Below, piece after piece: positions 23,296 to 34,283 of a DNA stretch of 64,000 bases. This DNA is from Mermis nigrescens (lineage: Eukaryota > Nematoda > Enoplea > Mermithida > Mermithidae): positions 5,598,525 to 5,662,524 of the forward strand of contig JAVLUZ010000223.1 in assembly GCA_036768485.1 (NCBI GenBank), read 5' to 3'. The position numbers were made by a program, and so were the translations under genes. The notes beneath the pieces are model-generated. The model made no database searches. It saw nothing but the letters and a program-made list of their open reading frames with translations, and was not told where the DNA came from. Positions within the stretch are counted from its first letter, which is position 1. The number at the start of each line of letters is the position of its first letter.

Positions 23296-23963
23296 AAGAG
23301 GACCAAGAACGCTACCCTGCGGAACTCCACTAGTAACATCAGTGAGTTCAGAAAAGAATCACCAATTTTTACCTGCTGAGTTCGACCATGTAAAAAATCT
23401 GTAATCCGTAAAATAATCTTCCTTGTCCATAAAACGAAAGTTTGTGAAGGAGTTTATTATGTGAGACAGAATCAAAAGCTTTTCAGAAGTCTAAATATAG
23501 CATCAACCGGACTTTTACAATCAATATGGCATATAATTTCGTTAATGTACATCAATAGTTGGGCCTCACACGATTTTTTAGGCAAAAAACCCGAACTGAA
23601 TAGATGAAAAAATTTTGTTTATTTGAATGTATGTAAAGATATTATCTTTTAATATTTTCTAAAATTCTGCAACTCACACACATTAACGAAATAGGCCTAT
23701 GATTAGAAGTAGTGATCGACCGGGGCGACTTTTTCGGCCGGGGCCGGGGCGGTACCGGGGCTGAAAAAAGATCCCGGCCGGGGCCAGGGGCCGGGGCTGG
23801 CCGGGGTCAGACAAGAAGATATTATTGCATGACACATACTTGGGGTGGGCATAGGAAAAGAAATAATGAGCGACTGCTCCATTCAGTAGTAAATGGCAAG
23901 CGCAAAGTTAGGTGCGCCTTTTCATATTAAGTTTTATTACTATTTATGTCACAAGATACAAAT

Positions 23964-24092
23964 TTAGTCCAGTGTTTCATTGTCTGAATCATCAATAAAG
24001 TCTATGTCGCTGCTATTAGCACACTCAATATCATTTGAATCTTCGCTACTGCTACTGCTGCTGTAGCAATTGGATGCAATAGGTATTGGATG
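23964..24092 (-). pseudogene. Acidic C-terminal coding remnant in element E
   Basis: The minus-strand frame next to the left arm reads SNCYSSSSSSEDSND, IECANSSDIDFID and DSDNETLD before a stop codon. The Ser/Asp/Glu composition and position near the element end suggest the tail of a lost transposase. No catalytic part is present, so this is inference. Confidence 0.4.
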
Positions 24093-24671
24093 TAATAAAT
24101 GAGACATCACACATTCTTATAAGGGGAGGGGTATTACCCCCTCAGGGTCCAAGACAAGTCACTGTCAGACGATTTTTGGTGAAAACCTTTCGAATTTTTT
24201 GAACCTAATTTTTTAGTATGGCAAAAGTGTACCTAACTATTAGAATTTCACGAAGTGATACATTATTTTAGAATGTGAGCTAGAGTAAAAAGATAAATTA
24301 TGACTATAAAAACATGCATGTAATCGCTTAAAATTTTATGAGGGTCCCTCAGTATAAATGTAACGGCTGGAAATCTAGGGTAGGGGTCCCTCGCCATTTT
24401 TAGAAGGAGGGGGTTAGCGACTAGATCAAAAATGGTAAAAACACATGAAAATAGCCAAAAAAGCGCAGGTTTTCGCCAAAAAATGGGGGAGGATGGTCAA
24501 ATATTTTCTGACTTTCAAGGAAGTCCGGGGCTTCAAACCGTGGATGGGGGATGGCCTAAACCCCCTGTCACATGTATATTTCTCGGCCATTTTCAAAGGA
24601 AGGGTGGTAAGCGGCTCCATTTTTGCAGCCACTTACCCCCTGAAAATCTTTAAAATGGTAGAATTTGCAAT

Positions 24672-25656
24672 AAGGAATTCTACACCTTTTTACATTTTTT
24701 GTTCTTCAAAAATCCTTGTATATGTACAAAGACGGTCCTGAAACGTCTTTGAACATCAGCAAAAATCTTCGCCGAATAAAAGAAGACCGTGCTTCTAATG
24801 TGATAATTCGGCCTGAATTTAGTTGATAATATTAGTTCGGGGCGAAGTGCCGAAATTTTTATGAGCTTTTGATGGAATTCACACATAAAACTCGACTGAG
24901 AAAGCTAAAACAACTTGTACTACAAAATCAGAAATATTACAAAAATTGTAATATGCGAATTAAATCTTGTAATAAGCAACACTGCGCTTAGAATGGAAAA
25001 ATGGAAGAATGTCAAATATTTAGAAACCCAAAAATTAGCCAAATACACTACTAAAGGTCGAAAAACTATGTTTTACCACACTGAAATCGTTACTGTACCA
25101 TATTAAAGTATACAAAAATTTGCATGTACAAAACAGTGTTTTTTTTGTATTCGCCAAAGAATTTTCCCGATGTACAATGACTTTTCAGGGCTATCTTTGT
25201 ACATGTACAAAGATTTTTGGGAAGATAAAAACTGTAAAAAGGTGTAGAATTCCAAAAATTTTTCGGCGCTTCGCTCCGATATGAAAAATTATCTGTCCTG
25301 TATATCTTTGAAATGGCAAAATTTGTATTTAGAATGGAAAAATGTCAAATTTTTAGGCGCTTCTCGCCGTTTTGAGACAATGTTAGTAATTTTTGGCGTT
25401 AGAAACCCAAAAATTAGCTAAAATATACAATCAAAAGTCAAAAGACCCTGTTTTACCACACCAAAATCGCTACTGTACCATATTATAGTAACCAAAACTT
25501 TGTGTGTACAAAATGTGCAAAGACTTTTGGGGACTATCTTTGTACATGCACAAACGGACCGTGTACAAAAAAAACACTGGTACAAAATGTACAAAGACTT
25601 TTGGGTACCATCTTTGTTCATGTATATACAAAGGTTCATTGTACAAAAAAACACTC
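24672..25656. mobile_element. Rearranged outer family A copy in element E
   Basis: Family A sequence occurs here at the same core site as the family A copy in element F (after the word AATTATCACATT). Its left part lies in an inverted block (about 24670-24995) and its right part is split by a second family A copy at 25134-25579. The right end is GTACAAAAAAACACT at about 25655. Confidence 0.7.
25134..25579 (+). mobile_element. hAT-type MITE, family A, copy 2
   Basis: 446 bp from CAGTGTTTTTTTTGTATTCG to GTACAAAAAAAACACTG. The perfect TSD GTACAAAA is at 25126-25133 and 25580-25587. It is nested in another family A copy, inside element E, inside LINE-1: four layers. Confidence 0.95.
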
Positions 25657-27327
25657 TCACATACTGATAGTATGCGAAAATGTGTATGTTTAAAAATGTA
25701 TTTATATAATATAGCTACAAAAATTTGTTAGATCATACAAAGACCTTTTTGGAGATCTTTGTACAAGCACAAGAAGCTCGTACAACAAAATAGAGTCGGC
25801 TAATAATAGTCCACCACTTAATTTTCTGGTCCTCTAATTTGGGATTTCACCCCTCCCTCAACTCCGGACCTTAAGAAACTATTTGAGACATTTAGTTTAT
25901 CGGATCGAACGCAATTCTGCTGCGTAGTTTACATTCGCCGATAATTAACCTCGGTCCTAATAACTATTACACAAGGAACGCGTTTTGAAGCACGCGGTTC
26001 CCATTCAATTAAATGTAAACGTGTTTTTTGTAAAAATAGTTTGTTGAAAACGTACAATTTCCAACTAAAAATAGAACGTATTTGTCAACTCTAAATCTTT
26101 TAGCCATAGCTATGAATGAATGAGTTAAAAGTAGCATTTAGTTAAAATAATTTAAGTGGAGGAATCGAAAACATGCAGATTTTCCTGAATATTTATTCAG
26201 TAAAACTCATTTATACACAGTAGCAAAGTAATAACAAGGACTAAGTAAGTATACATATGGTCTAATCAGTACAGTTCTCAAAATTAACACTTGCTCATTG
26301 ATAAATAAGTGCCAGTATCACAGCCTGTACAAAATACGAATTACACTAAATTTTACTCCGGCCCCGGCCATTTTTTGACCTTGCCCCGGCCGGGGCCGGG
26401 GATGCTTAAAAATGGCCGGGATTGCCGGGGCCGGGGCCCCGGTCGATCACTAATTAGAAGTTATGGAAGGATCACCCTTTTTGAAAATGGGGATGACATG
26501 AGCTGTTTTCCAGATTTTTGGAAGTTTACCAGTTAACAAGGAATAGGAAAAGATCTTTTTTAAGCGGTAACAAAAGCGAGACTTTCAAATTTTTATACAA
26601 AATACTAGGTAATCCGTCTGGACCAAAGGAACTAGAACAATTTAAGTTGGAAATGGTTCTAGCTATAGCTGCTTCATCAAGTACAATATTTTCCAAACCA
26701 GGCAAATTCTTCAAATCAAGGTCAAGTAAGGTAAGCTTCCATCATCTTGAGTAAAAACTGAACAGAAAAAAGTATTCAGTAAAGTAACTTCCTTAGATTC
26801 TTCAGAAACTAGCTCGCCATTTTCCTTTTAGCGTGTGGCATGGTTTTATTACTTTTCAAACGTTTACCAACAAGATTATAAAAGTGTTTTAAATTTCCTT
26901 TTCAACTAATCTATTTCTCACTTAAATTCAAAAGCCAAAATAGCTGAAGATATGTCTTTACAAACCAGCTCGTATTTTGCTTTTAAAATATAAGTTTTAG
27001 ATGTTTTATATTTACGCCAAAGCCTTAGTTTTTATTTTGTAGTTTTCTGATTTTGATTGGGTACAATCAGCCCAATCTTTCCGAAAGATACAAATTTAGA
27101 GACACTAAGATTAATAATAGCAAGGTATTTATTATAAAAGTCATCAATAGTTACACAGTCAAAAAGGCATCTTCCCATGAAATTGAATCCAAGTAAGCTG
27201 AAAAATCAAAATATTTCCCACTGCCAAATTCCGTGATTTTGTTTTTATTTTTTTCTGCTACAATCAGCAATGACGGAAAAGCTTACCTGATAATGATCAC
27301 AAGAAAGTGTTAAAGGTGGCAAAACAT

Positions 27328-27609
27328 TTATGTCAAAACAAATGTTAGTGTTAGAAAAACAAGATCTAAAGTGTTATCTAATCTGGTAGGCTGATTTACA
27401 CACTGAGTAAATCCATTTGATATAAGAGTATTCCAAAACAACAGAGAGCTTTTATCAGTCGGAATTTGATTAGAAAACCAATTAATGTCGGAAAAGTTAA
27501 AATCATCTATTATTATTCTTGGCAAATTTTGAGCCATACACCAAAGTAGAAAGTCACACAAGTTTTCAGTAACAGTAGCATCGCGACCTGGTGGCCTATA
27601 AGATAACAC
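27328..27609 (-). pseudogene. LINE-1 apurinic-type endonuclease fragment
   Basis: Contains SYRPPG, then IIIDDFNFSDINWFSNQ (the usual GDFN box with Gly changed to Asp), then GFTQCVNQPTRLDNTLDLVF, the typical C-terminal pattern of LINE endonucleases. The Gly-to-Asp change and flanking frameshifts fit a dead copy. Confidence 0.88.
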
Positions 27610-28115
27610 GGTTCGAATTTTAGAGGTTTTGTAAGTAAGTCATAACTAAACATTCCCAATCCACAATTCGCCTGGATAACTTAAACTTACGGCATTCAAC
27701 AACTTCTTCGCGAGGCAGCAAACTCCGCTCCCCTTTTTGGCATCTTTTGGTCACAACAGAAAATACTGTATTTCGGGTTTTGAAAAATAATCGAATCAGG
27801 TGATGTTGGGCTCCAACCAACTCTCAGTGATGAAGATCAGATCATAAATTTAGTTCAAAGCAGAAAATCGAGCTCTAGTGACTTGTTTTCAACACTTCTA
27901 GAATTAAATTGTAGGCATTTTAAAAACTTTGTCACTTGCGAAGGTGAAAATCCCTAAGCTCTAATTTTTTTACGATAAAAAGTAGAACCCGTATTTTTGA
28001 TATCGTTAGAAATACGCGATTTAATACAATCAGAACAATAGTCGATAAAAAGGTCCATTTCTCTGTTATCTAAACGGGTTTGTAGCTCCATACATAGTTC
28101 GCGGCCACGTTTACG

Positions 28116-28820
28116 TCATGAAAGAAAAGACAAATTGGGCCTCAATTGTAAACCTTGCTGTTGGTGAGTAGAATTGATCACCCGTATAAACTCCTTCTTT
28201 GCCTGGGGCGAATCGCATACGATCTTCAAAAATCTAGGTTTGTTGTCGTATTTCGGGTCGTCACGAAAGACCCAAATGATGTTGGCAATAATGTTGGTGT
28301 GATCGCTATCGGTGATCAGTTCTTGAACCGCAGCCAAATTGTCGTTATCCACCAACTCGGGTAATCCGAATAGTACAGCGTTATTCTTTTTCGATTCTAT
28401 TTCCATAGCATCCTTGATGAGTAGTGGCAAGTCTGTCGTAAGCTGGGTAGGCAGCAAGCCGACCTCCAGTTTCAATTCAAGCAGTGTGAAACGATGCTCA
28501 AGAAGAGCCATTTTACCCGGTAGTTCTTTAAGCTGCTCGAACACTGGCGTACAGCTGCCGCATACTGCAAAGGTGAGTTAGAATCTGAGTTAGCGTAAAT
28601 CGGACTACATGAAAATTTTACAACTTCGATTGGGATTTTAAGGCAAGCTGTGCTGACCAATGTCTGCAAACGTCACAGCTAAGTGTCGTTTTGTCCGTGT
28701 CCGTGACCAGCTTTTTGCAAAGCGTGCAGGGCGCATCCGACGATCAAGGTAACAGGAACAATTGTTGCAGCCTGTGACGGTGTATGCCGAATACCACTGA
28801 ATTTTTCTGCTGTGGGGCAT
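28116..28820 (-). pseudogene. LINE-1 ORF1: zinc-finger and coiled-coil protein, frameshifted
   Basis: The 5' part begins MPHSRKIQWYS and, in another frame, gives TTLSCDVCRHWSAQLAL, a Cys/His pattern like the PHD-type finger of CR1/Jockey ORF1 proteins. Then follow MALLEHRFTLLELKLE (coiled coil), MEIESKKNNAVLFGLPEL and RDDPKYDNKPRFLKIVCDS, typical of the RNA-binding domain of ORF1p. Confidence 0.75.
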
Positions 28821-28849
28821 TATTTGACGAGGTAAACGTGAAATGAAGC

Positions 28850-29290
28850 GAGGTCAATTTACGCAATTGGCTAGAATTGAAGGCTGACGTCAATATTGAT
28901 CAATTTAGTTAAAATAATGCATTGCGGCTCTTCAGCTTGATTAGTCACCACCCTTAATGTGGTTGCAGGCAACTGTCAATTTGAGTGTTGGGCGGGGCGG
29001 CGGGACAATTAAACAGCTCGATCCAAGGACTTACACATTTGTCAGAAATAAATAATATGGGCTGAAATTATGGAAGGAAGCCTAGCAATGAAGGAGAAAA
29101 GAAGAAAAAGGCGAGACAGCTGTTTGAAATTTAAAAAAACTTCAAAAAAATTTTCATTTTTTGCATGTTTTTTTGGTTTTATTTGATAAGATATAGGAAA
29201 ATCTAAGTTTTTGCTTCTAATATACTTAGGCTTAGGCTTAGTATATCTAAAAAGGTGTTTTAAGCTGCTTAGGTCGAGGTCACGCCCACT
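28850..29290. other. Flank of LINE-1
   Basis: No exon or element ends recognised. Confidence 0.35.
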
Positions 29291-29291
29291 C

Positions 29292-29436
29292 AGGTCAATG
29301 TATAGATGCTTAGGTCGATGTATAGATGCTTAGGTCAATGTATATATGCTTAGGTCGATGTGTATATGCTTAGGTCGATGCATAGATGCTTAGGTAGATG
29401 TATAGATGCTTAGGTCAATGTATAGATGCTTATATT
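29292..29436. repeat. Minisatellite, 20-bp unit, about 7 copies
   Basis: The unit AGGTCGATGTATAGATGCTT is repeated with single-base variants (AGGTCAATG, GTGTATATG, GCATAGATG). Copies are very similar, so the array may vary in length between individuals. Confidence 0.92.
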
Positions 29437-29689
29437 GACGTAAATTGGGTATCTACATGTGATTCTGCATTCAGCTGTTTAAATCTTCAAATACTTAGCT
29501 CGAGTAGATGCTTGCTTAGGTCAAGAAGAGGCTGATTAACGAAACCCATAGCTTTTGCAATATTGATCATAGACGGATGAATATTTTTCCCGTGCTTTCT
29601 TTCAACATGTTCTAAGTACTGAGCGAAAAATCCGCTCTTCTGAATTTTATTTCATAGTATCCTGAAAGTACCATATTCTTAACTTACTC

Positions 29690-30040
29690 CATTATTTGCA
29701 GTCAACTGCAACGCACAATGTAATATTTTCAGTCAGAAACCAACGGCATAGACTGCAAATAAGTTCAGACACAGTGTAATATTATTTGCAATCAGTACCA
29801 GTGGCTTAGACCTAAATAATATTGCGCACAGTTTAATATTCACAGTCAAAAAGCAGCGGCCTAGACTGCGTAATAATATTGCGCACAGTGTAATATTATT
29901 TGCAGTCAAATGGTCTAGACTGCAAATAAAACCGGACACAGTGTAATATTATTTGCAGTCAAAAACCAGCGACCTTGACTGCAAATAACAACACAGTGTA
30001 CTGAATTATTTGCAATTGAGGTCGTTGGTTTTTGACGGAA
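29690..30040. repeat. Tandem array, unit about 55-62 bp, left half of an inverted pair
   Basis: About five units of the form CACAGTGTAATATTATTTGC, AGTCAAAAACCAGCGGC, CTAGACTGCAAATAA. Reverse-complement copies of the same unit lie at 32583-32710, beyond element G. Confidence 0.85.
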
Positions 30041-30592
30041 TTGGTGTAGCTGGTTCACATATGTATTTAGATAGCCACGTTACAGGTACGTATACAGCAA
30101 GTAGTATTTGGTGAAAGCTGCCATCTAACTAGTTCAAATTGAGTTAAGTCGAAAACAAATAAGGCGGTGCTTGGATTATTTATGTAGATTCATGTGACTG
30201 ACCAAAATGTTGGTGCCAGTGTTCGAAATAAGCCTAAGTGATGGGGTTCGAGTCACGCTCGCTCGCTCCGCTCTGTCGCATCCTATTACTGAGGCTTATT
30301 AAACGCTGGCACAGTGAATGACCGAAGCTCAAAATTTTGCTTCGGCCGAAGCCGAGCTTCGGCCAGCTCTTGCTTCGGCTTTGGCCGAAGGCTGAAGCAT
30401 CAGCTGAAGGCCGAAGGCCAAAGCATTGGTCGGAGGCCGAATCTGTATAAATTCTTTAGTCTAATTCTGATTATAAAGAATAAATTGCGAATTGAGTCAC
30501 AAATATGAAAGTTAAGCTTGATTATGTTTCAGGAGTAAATATGAAGTAATAAAATAGTGTCATTCATTGCAAAAATTTTTTCAAAAGCGCAA

Positions 30593-30682
30593 TTAATTCT
30601 CTTCATTAACATTGATTTCATTATTAGACATTTCATCTATATCAACAGCTAATATGTATTGATCATCACCAGATTTACTATC
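30593..30682 (-). pseudogene. Putative last exon of a lost transposase in element G
   Basis: After an ATATTCAG acceptor, 29 codons read in phase 0 to a stop: DSKSGDDQYILAVDIDEM, SNNEINVNEEN. It is acidic and close to the element's left end, on the minus strand, the same layout as the acidic remnant in element E. The link to a transposase is inferred from position and composition only. Confidence 0.4.
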
Positions 30683-30920
30683 CTGAATATATAAAAATAT
30701 AATGTATTATAAGGAATAAAGCCTGGAATTTTTGAAAATTATGAAAACAATTGATTTATGAATTGCTAATGTTCATGGCGATACTTAAATTTGCAGAAGT
30801 AAGGTAGACATAAAAGCAAATAGAGATTTCTTCCCGTTATTAATTGCAGAAATTTAAGAAAGTTAACACGTCGACCATGAAGGAATTATTTGATTCGATA
30901 CAAAACAGAATGGTACACAG

Positions 30921-31638
30921 CAGTGTTTTTTTTGTACTCGGCAAAGATTTTCCCTCATGTACAAAGATTTTTGGGAAGACAAAAATTGCAAAAAAGGTTT
31001 GAAATTCGCAAAAATGTTGAGCGCTTTGTGCGAAATTAGTAATTGTGAGTTCTATATATCTTTATAATGACATAAATTGCGTTTAAAAAAGAAAAGTGTC
31101 AAATTTTTTGGCGTTTCGCGCCGTTTTAAGACAATTCTTAGTAATTTTTGCCCTTAGAGACCCAGAAATTAATTAAAATACACTACCAAAAGTCGAACAA
31201 CTTTGTTTTTACCACATTAAAATCGCTACTGTGCCATATTATAGTACCCAGAAATTTGTGTGTACAAAATGTACAAAGATTTTTGGGAAAACAAAAACTG
31301 TAAAAAGGTGTAAAATTCCCAAAAATTTTCGAAATGAGTAATTTTTTGTCCTATATATCTTTATAATGTCAGAAATTGCATTTTGAAATAAAATGTCCAA
31401 TTTTTCGGCGCTTCGTGCCGTTTTGAGACAATTTTTAGTAATTTTTGGCGTCAGAAACCCAGAAATTAGCTAAAATACACTACTAAAGGTCGAAAACCCT
31501 GTTTTACCACAGTAAAATCGCTAATGTACTATTACTATAATATAATACCTACACAAAAATTTGATTTTACAAAATGTACAAGGACTTTTAGGGACCTTCT
31601 TTGTACATGTACAGACGGACCTTGTTAAAAAAACACTA
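30921..31638 (+). mobile_element. hAT-type MITE, family A, copy 3, with internal duplication
   Basis: 718 bp against about 430 for the family. The perfect TSD GTACACAG is at 30913-30920 and 31639-31646. A block starting ACAAAGATTTTTGGGAAAAC is repeated around 31275, so the copy carries an internal duplication or a recombined second copy. Confidence 0.9.
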
Positions 31639-32392
31639 GTACACAGTAGACACACGACATACAACAAGTACAAAGATGGCGTTGAAATTTCGAGTGAACA
31701 AAGACATGCCTTCAAATGTGAGACATGTAGGAATAAAGGTGTGGCTTTTTCCTTAAGTGTCTGGTCATTTTCGCGATCGCCAGTGATTTATTCATAGTCG
31801 AACTTTTCTAAGAATGGAAACAGATGCGGAGTGGGTACAATGCTTAGATGAGTCAGCTTTTGTTATTAATACATGGTTGCTTGCTGAAGTTACTGTTGTG
31901 AGCATATTTTTAATAAGACTTAAGGTGACTAGAAGATAAATTCAGCTAAATGGCGTCGTCTTAGGATAGTTATATTGCACATTGTCTAAATTTTAATGCG
32001 AATAAAAAACTGCTATGAAATAAAGCTTCGGCCTTCGGCCTTTTTTTCCTTCTTGCTTTGGCCTTCGGCCGAAGCAAGAAAAACACCCCAGTTTCGGCCG
32101 AAGCCGAAGCTTCGGTCATTCCCTGCGCTGGCACAAACATTTTGGTCGGTCCATGATACTAAACATAAGCCTAATAAGCAGGTAAACCAATGCAAAACAT
32201 TACGAATACATTGCATTCTTTATCGAAATGAACCAGCATTAGTCAATTAGTTAAGGTTCTGAGTTTTGGAGCAAGTGGGCCACGTTTCAAATCCGGTTGG
32301 CAGCGACTTTCTTCCGCTCTATTGGACCATTTCATCGGATGCTACTTACTTGTTTAATAAGTTTTTATAATATGACTATCTTCAGACACGTA

Positions 32393-32546
32393 GCTCTGGA
32401 GGCATGGGGGGTCCGGACCCCCTCCTCAAATTCAGAAAAAGTAGGACTTTTTAAACATTATTTTGTGCTATTTTTGGCCTTTTTGGGCTTAGTCCCCCCA
32501 AATTGGTGTTAGTCCTCCCAAAATAGGAGGGCCAGCTACGTGCCTG
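32393..32546 (+). mobile_element. hAT-type MITE, family D, copy 2
   Basis: 154 bp from CAGACACGTAGCTC to CAGCTACGTGCCTG. The perfect TSD ACTATCTT is at 32385-32392 and 32547-32554. Confidence 0.94.
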
Positions 32547-32582
32547 ACTATCTTAATAAATATGTGAACCTGCTACATGAAT

Positions 32583-32710
32583 GCCGTTTTTGACTGCAAA
32601 TAATATTAACATGTGTCCGAACTTGTTTGCAGTCTAGACCTCTTATTTTTTGACTGCAAATAATATTTCACTGTATGCTAAATTTTTTGCCTTTGACTGC
32701 AAACAATCAC
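32583..32710. repeat. Inverted partner of the 29.7-kb tandem array
   Basis: TTTTTGACTGCAAATAATAT units, the reverse complement of the 29690-30040 unit, occur here about three times. Together the two arrays bracket element G in inverted orientation. Confidence 0.75.
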
Positions 32711-33697
32711 TGCTGGGAGGTTTTTCTCATCGAATTTTTTAATTATCATTAATTGATCTATGCGGTTGTGTGTGACGCTGTTGTGCGACGATTGTTTAGG
32801 AGAAATCTAACTACACAATGTCCGAGACCATAGAGTCACGGAATGTTTTCGAAATTTTTGGCTCTATGAGATGGTTACGTATATTTTTTCAATCATTTCT
32901 GCTCAATGGAACACTAAAAATAGGTACTTATAATTAAATTTCGCGCTCCGCCCAGATCGAATTTTTCAAAGCTGCGAGTCTACAAAAGATTCTCAGCTCG
33001 TTTGTTTTAGCCTTCTTTTAGTCATTTTGGCATCGATGCAAACAGGTCCGTATCCAAGGGGAGACTAGGGGCACCGAAATGAAATTTGAGAATAATTTTT
33101 CCTTTACTCCCCTTTAATTTTTCTAGCAAGAAATTGCAAAAATTTTCGACGCCCCATGCCGAAATTCACATAATTTCGTGTATTTTCTAGACAATAAATA
33201 TTTTCTTGTCTTGTCTTGTCCTGTCATATATTTAGTTTCAAGTGCACGGTTGAAACATTCCATATGCGATCTTTAAACATCATAGAGCATATTCTATATA
33301 CCTATAGCTATGTCGGGCTTCCGCAGAAAATGAGATCCATGCAGGAAGCGAGAATGATTGGTATATACAGGGTGGCCACTCACTCCGGGAAACCGGGAAA
33401 AGCCCGGGAATTTTTTTGGCTCCCGGGAAACCCGGGAGAAACCTAGGATTTTCGTCAAGAAATTTAGTTTGAACTCAGTTTTTGGAGGCCGAAAATATTG
33501 AATTAATAGTACAATGTTACATTTTTATCGCTTTTAGTATCACTACTACTTTACATGTTTTTATATTTTATCATCTAGCATTTATTTCCGTTTTTCTTCT
33601 CGCCCATTGTCACATCGTTGATTGCTATTTGTGTATTCTCTTTGTTTGATATAGCTAGTAGCTATTTGTACTATTGTTCGCTAAGACGTTTTTGCAA
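32711..33697. other. Unassigned DNA with a solitary hAT-like end at 33369
   Basis: At 33369 the sequence CAGGGTGGCCACTCACTCC is followed by CCGGGAAA-type repeats to about 33450, looking like one arm of another hAT element. I found no matching opposite end in the window. The rest shows no exon. Confidence 0.5.
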
Positions 33698-34075
33698 CAG
33701 TGTTTTTTGTACTTGGGAAAGATTTTTCCCGATGTACAAAGACTTTTTGGGACCGTCTTTGTACATGCACAAAGATTTTTGGGAAGACAAAAATTGCAAA
33801 AAAGGTCTGAAATTCGCAAAAATTTTTGGCGCTTTGCGCCGAAATGAATAATTGTGTGTTCTATATATATTTATAATGGCAGAGATTGCATTTGAAAGGG
33901 AAAAATGTCGAATTTTTCGGCGACGATTCTTAGTGAGTTTTGCCTTCAGAGACTCAGAAGTTAGCTCAAATACACTATCAAAAGTCAAACAACTCTGTTT
34001 TTGGGAAGACAAAAACTGTAAAAGATGTGAAATTCCCAAAAATTTTCGGCGCTTTGCGCCGATATGAGTAGATTG
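33698..34075 (+). mobile_element. hAT-type MITE, family A, copy 4 (right end lost)
   Basis: Begins CAGTGTTTTTTGTAC and follows the family to about 33995, then jumps to sequence from the left half of the element (GGGAAGACAAAAACTG). No right TIR, so it is a deleted or recombined copy. Confidence 0.8.
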
Positions 34076-34086
34076 TTTGTCCTATG

Positions 34087-34210
34087 CAGGGGTGGATTTG
34101 ATTGGGGGCGGTGGGGTGGGGGTTGCGGCCGCCTCCCCTCCCATTGGCCAAAAATATTTGGCGAGATAAAGAATGGATAAGCAATTTGCAATGATTTTTG
34201 GCCGCCAGTG
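34087..34210. mobile_element. Family C-related fragment
   Basis: CAGGGGTGGATTTGATTGGG with GCGGCCGCC and CCCATTGGCC resembles the CAGGGGCGGATTT end of family C. The termini and TSD are unclear. Confidence 0.5.
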
Positions 34211-34283
34211 ACCATAAGTTCTCAAACTTTTTCGGCGCTACGCGCCGGATGATACCTATTATACTTTCTTGGCGACATGGAAG

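Larger units (their letters stand above)
23710..26452. mobile_element. Large hAT-type element E with CCGGGG arms
   Basis: 2743 bp with identical 17-bp TIRs (TAGTGATCGACCGGGGC), flanked by a perfect TSD, ATTAGAAG (23702-23709 and 26453-26460), inside LINE-1. The arms at 23720-23815 and 26355-26445 are CCGGGG hexamers with spacers. The core 24110-25880 is homologous to that of element F, but about 24670-24995 is inverted relative to F. Family A copies are nested inside. No intact transposase. Confidence 0.95.
22495..28850 (-). pseudogene. Jockey/CR1-like LINE, near full length, split by element E (LINE-1)
   Basis: Minus-strand order: ORF1 (28116-28820), endonuclease (27328-27609), the linker before reverse transcriptase (26526-26714, with SSFGPDGLPS), then, beyond a 2.7-kb hAT insertion, motif A near 23480 (LYLDF, stop, KAFDSV), motif B near 23310 (SGVPQGSVLGPLLF), motif C at 23220 (YLFADDVKMF), thumb (RPLLEYCTVIW) and a C-terminal WNNLPEKL near 22510. 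Stops and frameshifts make it inactive. The element would have copied itself by target-primed reverse transcription. Confidence 0.88.
30312..32125. mobile_element. hAT-type element G with CCGAAG arms
   Basis: 1814 bp. TIRs CAGTGAATGACCGAAGC and CAGGGAATGACCGAAGC (16 of 17 the same), flanked by a perfect TSD, CGCTGGCA (30304-30311 and 32126-32133). The arms at 30325-30440 and 32025-32118 are built from CCGAAG/CTTCGG hexamers with spacers. Inside are a coding remnant (30593-30682) and a nested family A element (30921-31638). Confidence 0.95.

Noticed and set aside
24426..25731. Several 60-98 codon frames on both strands
   Set aside because: They lie inside the non-coding core of element E and its nested family A copies; similar frames recur wherever these repeats occur.
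29292..29436. Regular 20-bp repeats considered as a CRISPR array
   Set aside because: Units are directly adjacent with no unique spacers, and the genome is eukaryotic; it is a minisatellite.
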